DNA of 62,249 nucleotides, taken from NCBI GenBank assembly GCA_019637875.1, contig JAHBUW010000019.1:1-62249 (forward strand), written 5' to 3'. A program made the translations under genes and the position numbers. The stretch comes from Pseudobdellovibrionaceae bacterium. GTDB taxonomy: Bacteria > Bdellovibrionota > Bdellovibrionia > Bdellovibrionales > Bdellovibrionaceae. Within the stretch, counting starts at the first letter, position 1, and each line of letters starts with the position of its first letter. Shown piece by piece: positions 55,901-60,147 of this stretch. The notes beneath the pieces were generated by a model that was given only the letters and a program-made list of their open reading frames with translations, did not search any database and had not been told where the DNA came from.

Positions 55901-57366
55901 TCCAGATCCGGAATACGTGCGATATCGAAAGTGCCCGAGGTGATTTTCGCCGCGTCCAAATCGGGGATGCGGGCGATATCAAAAGTTCCAGAGGTGATCT
56001 TCGCGGCATCCAGGTCCGGAATGCGCGCGATATCGAAGGTGCCGGTCGTGATCTTCGAAGCGTCCAGATCAGGAATATCGGATGCATCCATCGGGCGGAA
56101 GAGCGGGATGCCCGTGGTTCCGGTTGCGCCCGTGGGCGCGGCGAAGATGTAACCGACGTTTTGCGCTTGGAACGAAACCTCGAAGCTTCCGTTGGACGTC
56201 ACCGGTCCACCCAGAACTTCGAAGACGTCGTTGGGCATTTGCAGATCCACCGAAGTCACCGCGCCGCTGTTTTTCGCTTCGCAGTTCCAACCCAGGGTCA
56301 GATCCCACACGAGAACTTCGCCGGGTGAACAGGATTTACCTTCAAAGCGTGAAGCCATGCTGTTGTAAACGGGAAGTTCGCCGTTATTGAAAACACCGTT
56401 CCCAAGTCCGCCGTTCACGACGCCCAAAGTGCCGATGAGCTTCGAAACGTTCAGGCTGGTGATATCGTCGTCAACCAGAGTACGGAAAAGCGGTTGACCG
56501 GTCCCGCCCGTCGGCGCGGCCAGAACGCCCGAGCTCGCATCGGCGAAGCCGATCGAAATCGTGCCGCGATCGGTGATGGGGCCACCGGAAACGGCGATCA
56601 CGCCGCTCGAAGATGAAACGGCGTCGACTAAATTCACCGCGGCGAGGGTGCCGAGGGTCGTCGAGATCTGCGTGTCCACGTAGTTTTTGGTCGCGGCGTC
56701 TTGCAGGTCGATGGGATCCATCAAACCTTTGAAAAGTTTCGCGCCAAAGTCGACCTGCGGAGCTTCCGCGAGGTTATAAAGAATCGAAAATCCCATCGTC
56801 GAGAACGAGCGTGTCGGCTCGTGCGCGCCCACGGGGTTGACTTTCATCAGGTAGGGGGCCGAGTAGCCGCCGATCATCTCGGCGTTCGTGGCTTGGATCG
56901 CGAACGGCACCGCTTTGATCGGTCCGTCGAACGTGCGGACCGCGTTCGCACCGTCGAACATCGTGACGACCATCACGCGGTCGTCGGTCGCGGTCGGCGT
57001 GTAGGTCGTGCCGTCATCGCAAGTCAGGCCCGTCAGCGCCAGCGCGGATTCGTTCAAGAACACGTTCGTGAAGGTGGCCGAGCCACCGGCATTTCCGCCC
57101 GAGAGACGTTTCGAAGCGTCACCCGCTTCTACCGCGAACGCGCCCTTCTGGAAGAAGACGTCTTTCTCTTCGCCCCACAGCAAGCAACGCTTGGGATCGG
57201 GAGAGTAGATTTTAATCTGCACTTTGAACGTGCCTTCGAGCGGCGTTCCATCGGGGCGAAGCACGCGTCCCTGGTAGACAAGTTTGCGATTGTTCGCATG
57301 CGCGATCGACGCGAAACCGGCGAGGGTCGCGGAGATCATCAAGGCCAGAAGGAATGGCTTCAGCAT
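40942..57366 (-). CDS. Giant secreted fibre-like protein with Peptidase_S74 chaperone tail
   Basis: This single 5,474-residue frame is the largest gene here. ATG 57366 gives a normal signal peptide (PFLLALMISATLAGF, cleavage after Ala-His-Ala); TTG 57390 lacks a ribosome-binding site. Next is an N-terminal domain of about 150 residues (LVYQGRVLRPDGTPLEGTF), then Gly-rich beta repeats. Four macro-repeats of about 386 residues carry LDASDIYSGILPVERGG, NFPLILRSNAQDRMTI and VPGMIRYNT blocks. Seven modules of about 110 residues follow, each with GRLHxxGGE and ANYTLTLPAATG. The C-terminal 135 residues are a Peptidase_S74 domain (SDWRLKENI at 5340, then KVEFGLIAQKVQEIVPQLV) ending in a coiled coil. 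S74 domains trimerise and cut themselves off phage fibres. The product is probably a long trimeric surface fibre. Confidence 0.93.
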   Translation of the reverse strand: MLKPFLLALMISATLAGFASIAHANNRKLVYQGRVLRPDGTPLEGTFKVQIKIYSPDPKRCLLWGEEKDVFFQKGAFAVEAGDASKRLSGGNAGGSATFTNVFLNESALALTGLTCDDGTTYTPTATDDRVMVVTMFDGANAVRTFDGPIKAVPFAIQATNAEMIGGYSAPYLMKVNPVGAHEPTRSFSTMGFSILYNLAEAPQVDFGAKLFKGLMDPIDLQDAATKNYVDTQISTTLGTLAAVNLVDAVSSSSGVIAVSGGPITDRGTISIGFADASSGVLAAPTGGTGQPLFRTLVDDDITSLNVSKLIGTLGVVNGGLGNGVFNNGELPVYNSMASRFEGKSCSPGEVLVWDLTLGWNCEAKNSGAVTSVDLQMPNDVFEVLGGPVTSNGSFEVSFQAQNVGYIFAAPTGATGTTGIPLFRPMDASDIPDLDASKITTGTFDIARIPDLDAAKITSGTFDIARIPDLDAAKITSGTFDIARIPDLDAAKITTGTLGVERGGTGLDGSVATTGQLLIGDGTGGFALGNLYGSSGVIIHNQSGSIGIQFDPNASGAVTHVGFQAPSIFDVMGAPLTGAGTISLTLGTQGIAQIFAAPTGGAGVPSFRNLDASDMYSGILAVERGGIGLDGSLASTGQLLIGNGTGGFALGNIVGSSGVIVDNQSGTIGISLDPLASGAVTHVGFEAPTSVFTITGAPLTGAGTIALGFGTQGVAQVFAAPTGGAGAPLFRNLDASDIYSGILPVERGGIGLDGSAASTGQLLIGDGTGGFALGNLVGGPGVAITNQSGSITVSTTTGTLGWVQGGNAFGQAGSLGTNDNFPLILRSNAQDRMTITSGGSFGFGTATPNAFFDVRGDSRFEGAANFDATAVFGGASSVTGALVTFNGQGPGSSSIVVPRDNSANRPTTGVPGMIRYNTDLGRYEVYQDAQWMNIQTSTGTISGSVTNVGLEAPTSIFNVSGGPITGAGTFQITLGTQGIAQVFAAPTGGAGAPGFRNLDASDIYSGILAVERGGIGLDGSLASTGQLLIGNGTGGFALGHLVGSSGVIVENQSGTIGISLDPLASGAVTHVGFEAPTSVFTITGAPLTGAGTISLGFGTQGIAQVFAAPTGSTGAPLFRNLDASDIYSGILPVERGGIGLDGSAASTGQLLIGDGSAGFALGHLVGGPGVAITNQSGSITVSTTSGTLGWVQGGNIFGQAGSLGTNDNFPLILRSNAQDRMTITSGGSFGFGTATPGAFFDVRGDAHFSGTNVFGGGSGVTGALATFNGQGPGSSAIVVPRDDTANRPATGVPGMIRYNTDLARYEVYQDSQWMNIQTSTGTISGSVTNVGLEAPTSIFNVSGGPVTGAGTFQISLGTQGIAQVFAAPTGGAGAPSFRNLDASDIYSGILPVQRGGIGLDGSLASTGQLLIGDGTGGFALGNLVGSSGVLIDNQSGTIGISLDPLASGAVTHVGFEAPTSVFTITGAPLTGAGTIALGFGTQGIAQVFAAPTGGSGAPLFRHLDASDIYSGILPVERGGIGLDGSAASTGQLLIGDGTGGFALGNLVGGPGVAITNQSGSITVSTTSGTLGWVQGGNIFGQAGSLGTNDNFPLILRSNAQDRMTITSGGSFGFGTATPNAFFDVRGTSHFEGAANFDATATFGGASSVTGALVTFNGQGPGSSSIVVPRDNSANRPATGVPGMIRYNTDLARYEVYQDSQWMNIQTSTGTISGSVTNVGLEAPTSIFNVSGGPVTGAGTFQISLGTQGIAQVFAAPTGGAGAPSFRNLDASDIYSGILAVERGGIGLDGSLASTGQLLIGNGTGGFALGNLVGSSGVLIDNQSGTIGISLDPLASGAVTHVGFEAPTSVFTITGAPLTGAGTISLGFGTQGIAQVFAAPTGSTGAPLFRNLDASDIYSGILPVERGGIGLDGSLASTGQLLIGNGTGGFALGNLVGGPGVSITNQSGSITVSTTAGTLGWVQGGNAFGQAGSLGTNDNFPLILRSNAQDRMTITSGGSFGFGTATPNAFFDVRGTSHFEGAANFDTTAVFGGASSVTGALVTFNGQGPGSSAIVVPRDNTANRPATGVPGMIRYNTDLARYEVYQDSQWTNIQTSTGTVSGSVTNVGLEAPTSIFNVSGGPVTGAGTFQISLGTQGIAQVFAAPTGASGAPAFRNLAASDIYSGILPVERGGSGLDGSVATTGQLLIGNGTGGFALGNLVGSSGVLIENQSGTIGISLDPLASGAVTHVGFEAPTSVFTITGAPLTGAGTISLGFGTQGIAQVFAAPTGSTGAPLFRHLDASDIYSGILPVERGGIGLDGSAATTGQLLIGNGTGGFAIGNLVGGPGVTVANQSGSITISTSGGTLGWVQGGNAFGATGTLGTNDAFPLALRTNGTTAMTITSTGLVGIGTTTPDTNSGRVLHIYNNANTGDVASNSEILLESINRNANIVLKSSSADIGQLIFTNGTNGHNGRVGYNHASDSMWFSTNNVDRMYLMADGRMILGTNGVSNSAILDLRGVGDQSALVLPRDTSGARPAAPVAGMLRYNTTLGKYEVYEAGLWMNIQTSAGTISGSVTNVGLEAPTSIFNVTGGPITGAGTFQISLGTQGIAQVFAAPTGASGAPVFRNLAASDIYTGILAVERGGTGLDGSLASTGQLLIGNGTGGFAIGNLVGGPGVTVANQAGSITISTSGGTLGWVQGGNAFGATGTLGTNDAQALAIRTNGTTRLNIGATGDIGVGTTAPSGKLHVQVNGSTNPAFIADDFLILSATSAPTNSNAINVVSGTMGGSAVKFSSPSTNFAGGLSYDHAINTLWFRANGAEAMRLNASGNMGLGTNAPSGRLHIQGGEAILGPVAAGTGNAGSLQFRELAANGTNGVSLRAPDALAANYTLTLPAATGSTGQFLSTDAAGNLSWATNPGGTLGWVHGGNSFGVTGTLGTNDAQDLAIRTAGTTRMTFTAGGSIGIGTAPPGAAFDMNTSMNNSLDMRILNTNAGASAKANFTVESNAAALNVSAYSTAGGGLAQIQTGAAQLDIRNYDAAGRILFATANTGRVLISSTGQVGIGTLAPSGRLHVAGGDMILGPLSATTGAALMIREASGNGTDAVSLRVPNALAASYTLTLPAATGSSGQFLATDASGNLSWATNPGGTLGWVQGGNSFGVTGTLGTNDAQALAVRTAGTTRMTVTAGGSVGIGTTTPSEKFHVVTGNDTVSIMGSNGGAQSLAFFHDSGASPAPRNSLLFTGGAFEIYDDTNAVARLWVSSAGDVGIGTNAPSGRLHVAGGEIIAGPLAAGSGNSGRLQLRELTANGTNGVSLRAPDALTANYTLTLPAATGTNGQFLSTDSAGNLSWATNPGGTLGWVHGGNSFGVTGTLGTNDAQALAIRTAGTTRMTITAGGSIGIGTATPNAPLHISRPYNTAGVGDVFMNLERTGDNTGGGPFLAFTDDGVRRAAVGAVRTGTNAGDLLFYTQHNSGTTTWDNAIGFNEKMRLTAGGNLGIGVNNPSNILAISGSNNGSGMNVVLTNTSTGTLAHTHFQAANDGAMRTSVGITSSGYLPTWLQPNEGYLSSSANNGLHIATMTNNRPIKFSTGHTTTPLERMRITDAGQVGIGTTAPSGRLHIEGGEAIIGPIATGAGNAGSLQLRELAVNGTNGVSLRAPDALGANYALTLPAATGASGQFLATDASGNLSWATNPGGTLGWVQGGNSFGQTGTLGTNDNNGLILETNNIPRMSISATGAAAFTSNATLAFAVGASGATNPAFSVNASKANSANGIQIISDSAGAGVEMTVTSSATNEDLYLFPKGNGRFYLEQGLGSVSAQMGDSTFNIWRSAATDNSVNPLFRLNITAGTAIPAGNEAPLVQFDLAGNRVHSGNTAIALQREFNVIPSTHAFGSAGGVITNAAAVAVEGPPRAGTNATITNSSGLLVRSTAVSGITNSYGLNVNATTGATNNYAAIFNGGNVGIGTAAPSGALHIAGGEIIAGPLAAGAGNSGRLQLRELAANGTNGVSLRAADAMAANYTLTLPAATGISGQLLMTDGAGNLGWMTNSGGSLNWAHGGNSFGQTGTLGTNDNHALAIRTNGTTRMAITAGGSVGIGTASPIAKLNVAAGNIVLDDGHFIGLEGATSNIWNIGKDTGTYTKSIAGSSIDVTTSGNDDEGFTIGGGGNSYYEVTAITGFNIQHFFRGNVGIGTTAPSGRLHVNGGEIIAGPAGTTAGLAGVLQLRELAANGTNGVSLRASDAMAANYTLTLPAATGTSGQILSTDATGNLSWMTNSGGTLNWAQGGNSFGQTGTLGTNDAQSLVLETNNQPRMTITSAGSMFVGANSAYFNETYRFHTVHNTTADGWKSNMLITNHVSNTSSSLSEFISLHARPIMESSQSVDRIIGVLSNPSWDTGTGPIGYLRGFESLIQSRSNVSDMAAFDAGAEITGGSVGSYFGLYAGTPALSGGATITTSYGIYLDDQVGTNQYGVYQGGTNDRNFFAGTVGIGTSAPNGKLHVTGGEIIAGPVAAGAGNSGRLQLRELAANGTNGVSLRAADAMAANYTLTLPAATGTSGQLLMTDGAGNLGWITNSGGSLNWAQGGNSFGQTGTLGTNDNHPLAIRTNGTTRMNFSNNGRMTYGPLGFVGNENTRFSALRTDVFSNWGDSFRTTAEYNPTANAASAQFIGHFVETYNNNNRNVGEIIATLHEASKSGTGSLSGLIGAQAVTFVNGSGTVDRVTGFSAYPALNAGTTTEYIGFHVGNSGNNTGLNHSYGLYIEDLAGAGNQFGIYQTGANDRNYFNGSVGIGTTSPVAKFHVEGNNESLELMVRNTTSSSGRWPAIVARNHLNGQTSGHSIFALDNANGTASAPGRLLGSQYIGALTFNGWATGTTWGTSASVYSTTTIDHTSSSTPGRLIFGTTPTNATATVDRMTIGSDGRVGIGTSAPSGILHLVGTTSSNSALVIPAANNAARPTGINGMIRYNTTNSKFEGFQAGSWQDFTLGTTGVSGAAAQWKFTPNGVDIKTDPNVWVAIAGTAGVNPGAQLDVFGDQRLRGSLNFRANAAADDGGYLYATSAGGGQKLIYRSAQAAVGMEVRSPGRPVMTVDGPGHTSWLAVHSKDSTDGSPLYNVVLNADGYSWYKNDLVVGSESDAYVSDANLAVKTETGDAMLAIVADPTNTNENHNPMLFLGQDTNTVTGLLGLAGTSSQVFNRTISGVLDNALVLNSDTDDNSGKIQFAIEDTVAMTIASNNNVGFGTNSPLTTIHALAPNASSNSNIQLGLNGTSSAAWASLFLTTRNGHNLLGSANTHGWGIEAAGNNHANSSIRNDLQFQYYNGSSWSVPFVIDSASGNVGIGTQSPGATLDVVGDIQYTGTITDVSDWRLKENITPLKDGLRIVRALPVYSYTMKNDPDKKVEFGLIAQKVQEIVPQLVRRISPNNDMLGVNYVGLIPWSLKAIQELDQEVTVVKEDVNALKQENQDLKSRMDRLEEQNRELAEQVKLLIEMQKRKPAGQ
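41341..41349 (-). other. Predicted S74 self-cleavage site
   Basis: The codons for Ser5340-Asp5341-Trp of the giant protein lie here. In characterised S74 chaperones cleavage occurs just before the Ser of a Ser-Asp dyad, with a downstream Lys (here in RLKEN) assisting. Both are conserved, so release of the 135-residue chaperone is expected after folding. Confidence 0.7.
43650..48900 (-). repeat. Seven repeats of the second fibre module
   Basis: Related blocks of about 330 bases recur at about 48.85, 48.2, 47.6, 46.55, 45.5, 44.8 and 43.9 kb within the giant gene. Each encodes GRLHxxGGE, an LQLRELAANGTNGVSLR-like stretch, YTLTLPAATG, and a GGxLxWxxGGNSFG linker. They are separated by unique segments of 150-700 bases, so this is a mosaic rather than a simple tandem array. 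Confidence 0.85.
50300..55900 (-). repeat. Four macro-repeats of about 1.16 kb within the fibre gene
   Basis: The block encoding RSNAQDRMTITSGGSFGFG occurs at about 51.42, 52.58, 53.73 and 54.89 kb, a regular spacing of 1,150-1,160 bases (about 386 codons). Long stretches are nearly identical at the nucleotide level, with scattered synonymous changes. Each unit itself holds two related halves built on GTQGIAQVFAAPTG and DASDIYSGIL motifs. A partial fifth copy lies at 49.3-50.9 kb. Confidence 0.9.
55886..56087 (-). repeat. 54-bp tandem repeats within the fibre gene
   Basis: Units begin at 55886, 55940, 55994 and 56048, exactly 54 bases apart, and encode RIPDLDAAKIT(S/T)GTFDIA-type 18-residue repeats. 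The last unit is partial. They separate the N-terminal part from the macro-repeat region. Confidence 0.9.
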
Positions 57367-57384
57367 GCGGTTCAGTGGGTGCCC

Positions 57385-57558
57385 CTTCAAAAAACAAATG
57401 CGAACAAAAGTTCGTAAGTTGTTTTCGGCATTCTCGAGTCATTTCATGAGTTAAGAACGTATATTCTCGACTTGAGGCGGTTCCGGAAGTCGACTGGACC
57501 TGAGGACGAAAGAAGGGCTTTTTGGCGAAGTTGTGGACGAACAAAGTGTCTCGAAACG
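57385..57558. other. Leader region of the giant fibre gene
   Basis: This stretch lies upstream of the fibre gene on the minus strand. A small hairpin CGAAC-AAAA-GTTCG (57401-57414) sits about 35 bases before the start codon. AAGGGG lies about 14 bases before the ATG, a longer gap than usual. No convincing promoter boxes were identified and no ORF is supported. Confidence 0.4.
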
Positions 57559-57584
57559 AAAAAGCCCGGCTTTTGGCCGGGCTT
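57559..57584 (-). terminator. Rho-independent terminator for the small minus-strand gene
   Basis: The 9-bp stem AAGCCCGGC / GCCGGGCTT (57562-57570 and 57576-57584) is followed on the minus strand by TTTTTCG. It lies 57 bases after the stop codon at 57641 and supports a real transcript ending there. Confidence 0.85.
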
Positions 57585-57640
57585 CCTGACGTTCGTCCGC
57601 TTCTCAAGATGGGGCGGACGCTACTTTGGGTTTGTTAATC

Positions 57641-57850
57641 TTAGCGAACGCTTTGGGTGACGAAGACGCCTTCGAGTTCGTACTCGCCGCGCAGGTTCGA
57701 GTCGGTTTGAAAACGAATTTGCGGACGGGCGCGGGGCGCGATGACGGTGACGATCTCGCCTTCGATGCGATCGCGTTTGAGTGAGGTATTTTTCGAATGG
57801 CTATTCGAAAGTTGGCCGACGAATTTACGCGTGGTCGCGCTGAAGTAAAG
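57641..57850 (-). CDS. Probable small protein gene lacking a canonical start codon
   Basis: This minus-strand frame encodes about 69 residues after a strong Shine-Dalgarno GGAGGGG, beginning at CTT (57850). It reads YFSATTRKFVGQLSNSHSK, then LKRDRIEGEIVTVIAPRARP, QIRFQTDSNLRGEYELEG and VFVTQSVR before TAA. The residue pattern (alternating strand positions, balanced charges) looks like a real small beta protein, and a terminator follows. However, no ATG, GTG or TTG occurs in frame. The frame is open upstream to about 57930, so ATT at 57883 or ATA at 57871 are other possible rare starts. A competing frame with standard starts (57604-58008) gives a Ser/Lys/Arg-rich product with no protein-like pattern. 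No family was recognised. Confidence 0.45.
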   Translation of the reverse strand, partial: LYFSATTRKFVGQLSNSHSKNTSLKRDRIEGEIVTVIAPRARPQIRFQTDSNLRGEYELEGVFVTQSVR

Positions 57851-57893
57851 TGAAGCTTCCCCTCCGTGTATTTCTTCTTTAATGTGGACAGGG

Positions 57894-58589
57894 ATGGCGG
57901 CGCCTTTAAAGGAAACCTACAACCGGGTCTCGACGGACTCCGTGAAAAAACACACGGGGAAGGATTGGTCCGCGTGGTTCGCGCTTTTGGAAAAACGCGG
58001 CGCCTCATCCTTCACGCACCAAGAGATCGTCGCCTATCTCGCGCAAAAGCAGAAGCTCACCCCGTGGTGGCAACAGGTCGTCGCGGTGGGTTTTGAAATT
58101 CACGCGGGCCTTCGTGTCGAAGGGCGAAATCTCAAAGGATCATGGAGCGCGACGATCTCCAAAGCGCTGTGGCGTCCGCAGCGGGAAGTTTGGGACTACA
58201 TGATGAGCGAAGAGGGGCTCGCGGACTGGCTCGAACCTCTCGAAGGACTGCGTTTGGTGAAGGGCGCGACGTTCGAAGCGCCGGACGGAATTTTCGGAGA
58301 GGTGCGTAGTTTCCTGGCGCCCCAACGTTTGCGTTTGCGGTTTCAAGATGCCGAAATTCCGAAGCCTTGGACCCTGCAAGTTTGGGTGATCGCGCGGCCC
58401 CAAGGTCGTTCGATCGTCGTGTTCACGCCCGAGGGTCTATCGAGCGCGCGTGAGCGGCAAAAGCAACGTGAACAGTGGCGCGCGGCCGTCGAACGTCTCG
58501 CCACGAAACTCCCGCCAATAACAAAGACGAAGAAATCGCTCCAATCTGAGAAACCCCCTCGCGGAAAACGGCGGCCCTCCGTAAAGTAA
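57894..58589 (+). CDS. DUF4287 plus SRPBCC (AHSA1-like) protein
   Basis: This protein of about 231 residues starts at ATG 57894 (ATG 57882 is a possible alternative; neither has a good Shine-Dalgarno). The N-terminal 65 residues match DUF4287: KKHTGKDWSAWFALL, then FTHQEIVAYLAQKQKLTPWW and VGFEIHAG. Residues 80-200 look like an SRPBCC/AHSA1 lipid- or ligand-binding domain, with ISKALWRPQREVWDYM, a LVKGATFEAPDG hairpin and TLQVWVIARPQGRSIVVF. The C-terminal 30 residues are basic and probably disordered. It is cytoplasmic with unknown ligand. The upstream side is divergent from the small minus-strand gene with almost no spacer. Confidence 0.8.
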   Translation: MAAPLKETYNRVSTDSVKKHTGKDWSAWFALLEKRGASSFTHQEIVAYLAQKQKLTPWWQQVVAVGFEIHAGLRVEGRNLKGSWSATISKALWRPQREVWDYMMSEEGLADWLEPLEGLRLVKGATFEAPDGIFGEVRSFLAPQRLRLRFQDAEIPKPWTLQVWVIARPQGRSIVVFTPEGLSSARERQKQREQWRAAVERLATKLPPITKTKKSLQSEKPPRGKRRPSVK

Positions 58590-58593
58590 AGGG

Positions 58594-60147
58594 ATGGGGA
58601 ATTGGGGTCGTTTCGTCTTCGTTTTCGTTCTGTCGCTCGCGACGGCGGTTCTGATGCAGAACTGCAAACCCGTTCTTCAACTCAAAGACATCTCGATCGA
58701 AGCTGATTCTAAATCTCTCGCGCAACTGGGTTTTGGCGGCGAAGGTTACGAAGGCAAGATCTACCTCGCGCTCGCGAACCAGTCCTGCGCGGATTCCACC
58801 AAAGTCGATGCGCGGATCGAAGTGCGTGAGGGCACGGCCCAGTATCTGCGCCGTGACTGCCAAGATTTAGCGGTGCCCGAGACGCTCTCGGCGCTTCCGG
58901 ATGCGACGGCCTTTCAATTCGAGCATGACTCGCGCCGGTTTGAACTGGAGTACGTGATCTCGGAAGGGGTCGGCGTGAAAACGAGCGGCGTGACGCTCGG
59001 AGCGTACGCGCCGGCACGTCGTGAATACGGTCTGGGCTCGACTTACGGTCTGCAGGCGGTACCGCTGGGCGCGAACCACATCCTGGTCGCGCAGGCGCAT
59101 TTCCCCTCGGTGGAAACGCAAGGCGAAGTCGTCGGCTCGGTTCGTCTCTTCGAACGCCAAGGATTCAAACTCGTCGAAACCCACAAGCTGCAGGTCGATT
59201 TGCCGGGAGTCGACGTCGACTACGTCGATCCGCTCGTCAACTTCGCGCCGCTCGGTGAAAATCGCGCGGTGCTGTTCATGACCAGTTACAACGACTCCGG
59301 CAAGGGTTTGCAAACCCTGATCGTCGAACGCAGCGGCACGAAGATCGCGGCCGTGCGCGCGGGACCGTGGTTCCCGGCGACGGGGCGCGGGGTGAGCGGA
59401 ACGCCGGTGGACGCCGGTCGCGTCGTGGTCGCTTACGAAAACGAAACGCAAGTCGAGTACCGCGTGCTCGACGCGCGCGATCCGGCGAAGGTGATCATGG
59501 GGGCGGCGCTGACGTCTCCGGCCGAGGCGCTTCCGCTCGCGAAAGGGGCGGCGCTCAACGTGCCGGCCTTCTTGGCGACCACGAATCCCCACGTCTTCCG
59601 CGTCGTGCGCGAGAACGAAGGGGTCGCGGGAACGTCGGGTCAGCTGGGACAATTCGAGCTGACCGTCGACGGCAATACCTTGACGGGACGTACGCCTTCC
59701 ATTCTGGAAGTGGGAGCCGACGCCCGCTACCCCGTCGTCGTCGGAAGCGAGAAGAAGGGGATTCTCATCGCGCAGGTCGATCATGAGCACATCGATCAGG
59801 CGCTCGTGTGGACGCCGATCATCGACGGTCAAGTGCAAAGCCGTCGCTTCCTGTCCGAGGGCAACCAAACCGGCGAACCCGTGGGGCTCGTCTCGATGGC
59901 GGGAAGCCGCTCGCTGTTCGTGAACGACCTCGCGATTCTGCGTCTGCCCGAGATGGCGGACGATCGCATGTGGATGTTCGATCCCGTCGCGGGTCGCGTG
60001 CGTCCGATGAACCTCTACTTCAAACACAATTTTTCGATGGGAACGGGACGTCTGTTCTCGTCGGGACCTTTCATCGTCTACACCCATCAAGAGGCGGGGC
60101 AAGCGCGGATCGGCATGATCTCGGTCCCCGAAAATCTGGATGAGTAG
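58594..60147 (+). CDS. Large lipoprotein of unknown function
   Basis: This 517-residue protein has a lipoprotein signal (VFVFVLSLATAVLMQNC, Cys near residue 24). The mature protein is beta-rich with WD-like or propeller-like spacing: recurring hydrophobic strands separated by Gly/Asp turns (HILVAQAHFPSVET, RAVLFMTSYNDSG, GRVVVAYENETQVEYRV and GILIAQVDHEHIDQALVW). A beta-propeller of five to seven blades is plausible. No catalytic motif was found. Its last 8 bases overlap the start of the TPR/winged-helix gene, so expression of the two is coupled. Confidence 0.75.
   Translation: MGNWGRFVFVFVLSLATAVLMQNCKPVLQLKDISIEADSKSLAQLGFGGEGYEGKIYLALANQSCADSTKVDARIEVREGTAQYLRRDCQDLAVPETLSALPDATAFQFEHDSRRFELEYVISEGVGVKTSGVTLGAYAPARREYGLGSTYGLQAVPLGANHILVAQAHFPSVETQGEVVGSVRLFERQGFKLVETHKLQVDLPGVDVDYVDPLVNFAPLGENRAVLFMTSYNDSGKGLQTLIVERSGTKIAAVRAGPWFPATGRGVSGTPVDAGRVVVAYENETQVEYRVLDARDPAKVIMGAALTSPAEALPLAKGAALNVPAFLATTNPHVFRVVRENEGVAGTSGQLGQFELTVDGNTLTGRTPSILEVGADARYPVVVGSEKKGILIAQVDHEHIDQALVWTPIIDGQVQSRRFLSEGNQTGEPVGLVSMAGSRSLFVNDLAILRLPEMADDRMWMFDPVAGRVRPMNLYFKHNFSMGTGRLFSSGPFIVYTHQEAGQARIGMISVPENLDE

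Noticed and set aside
40942-57366. Prophage tail-fibre gene as part of a prophage
   Set aside because: No integrase, capsid, terminase, portal, holin or tail-assembly gene flanks it, and the protein has a Sec signal peptide, which phage fibres lack.
57604-58008. 134-codon minus-strand frame with a canonical start
   Set aside because: The product is Ser/Lys/Arg/Pro-rich with no folded pattern. The neighbouring frame on the same strand reads as a real small protein and is followed by the terminator.
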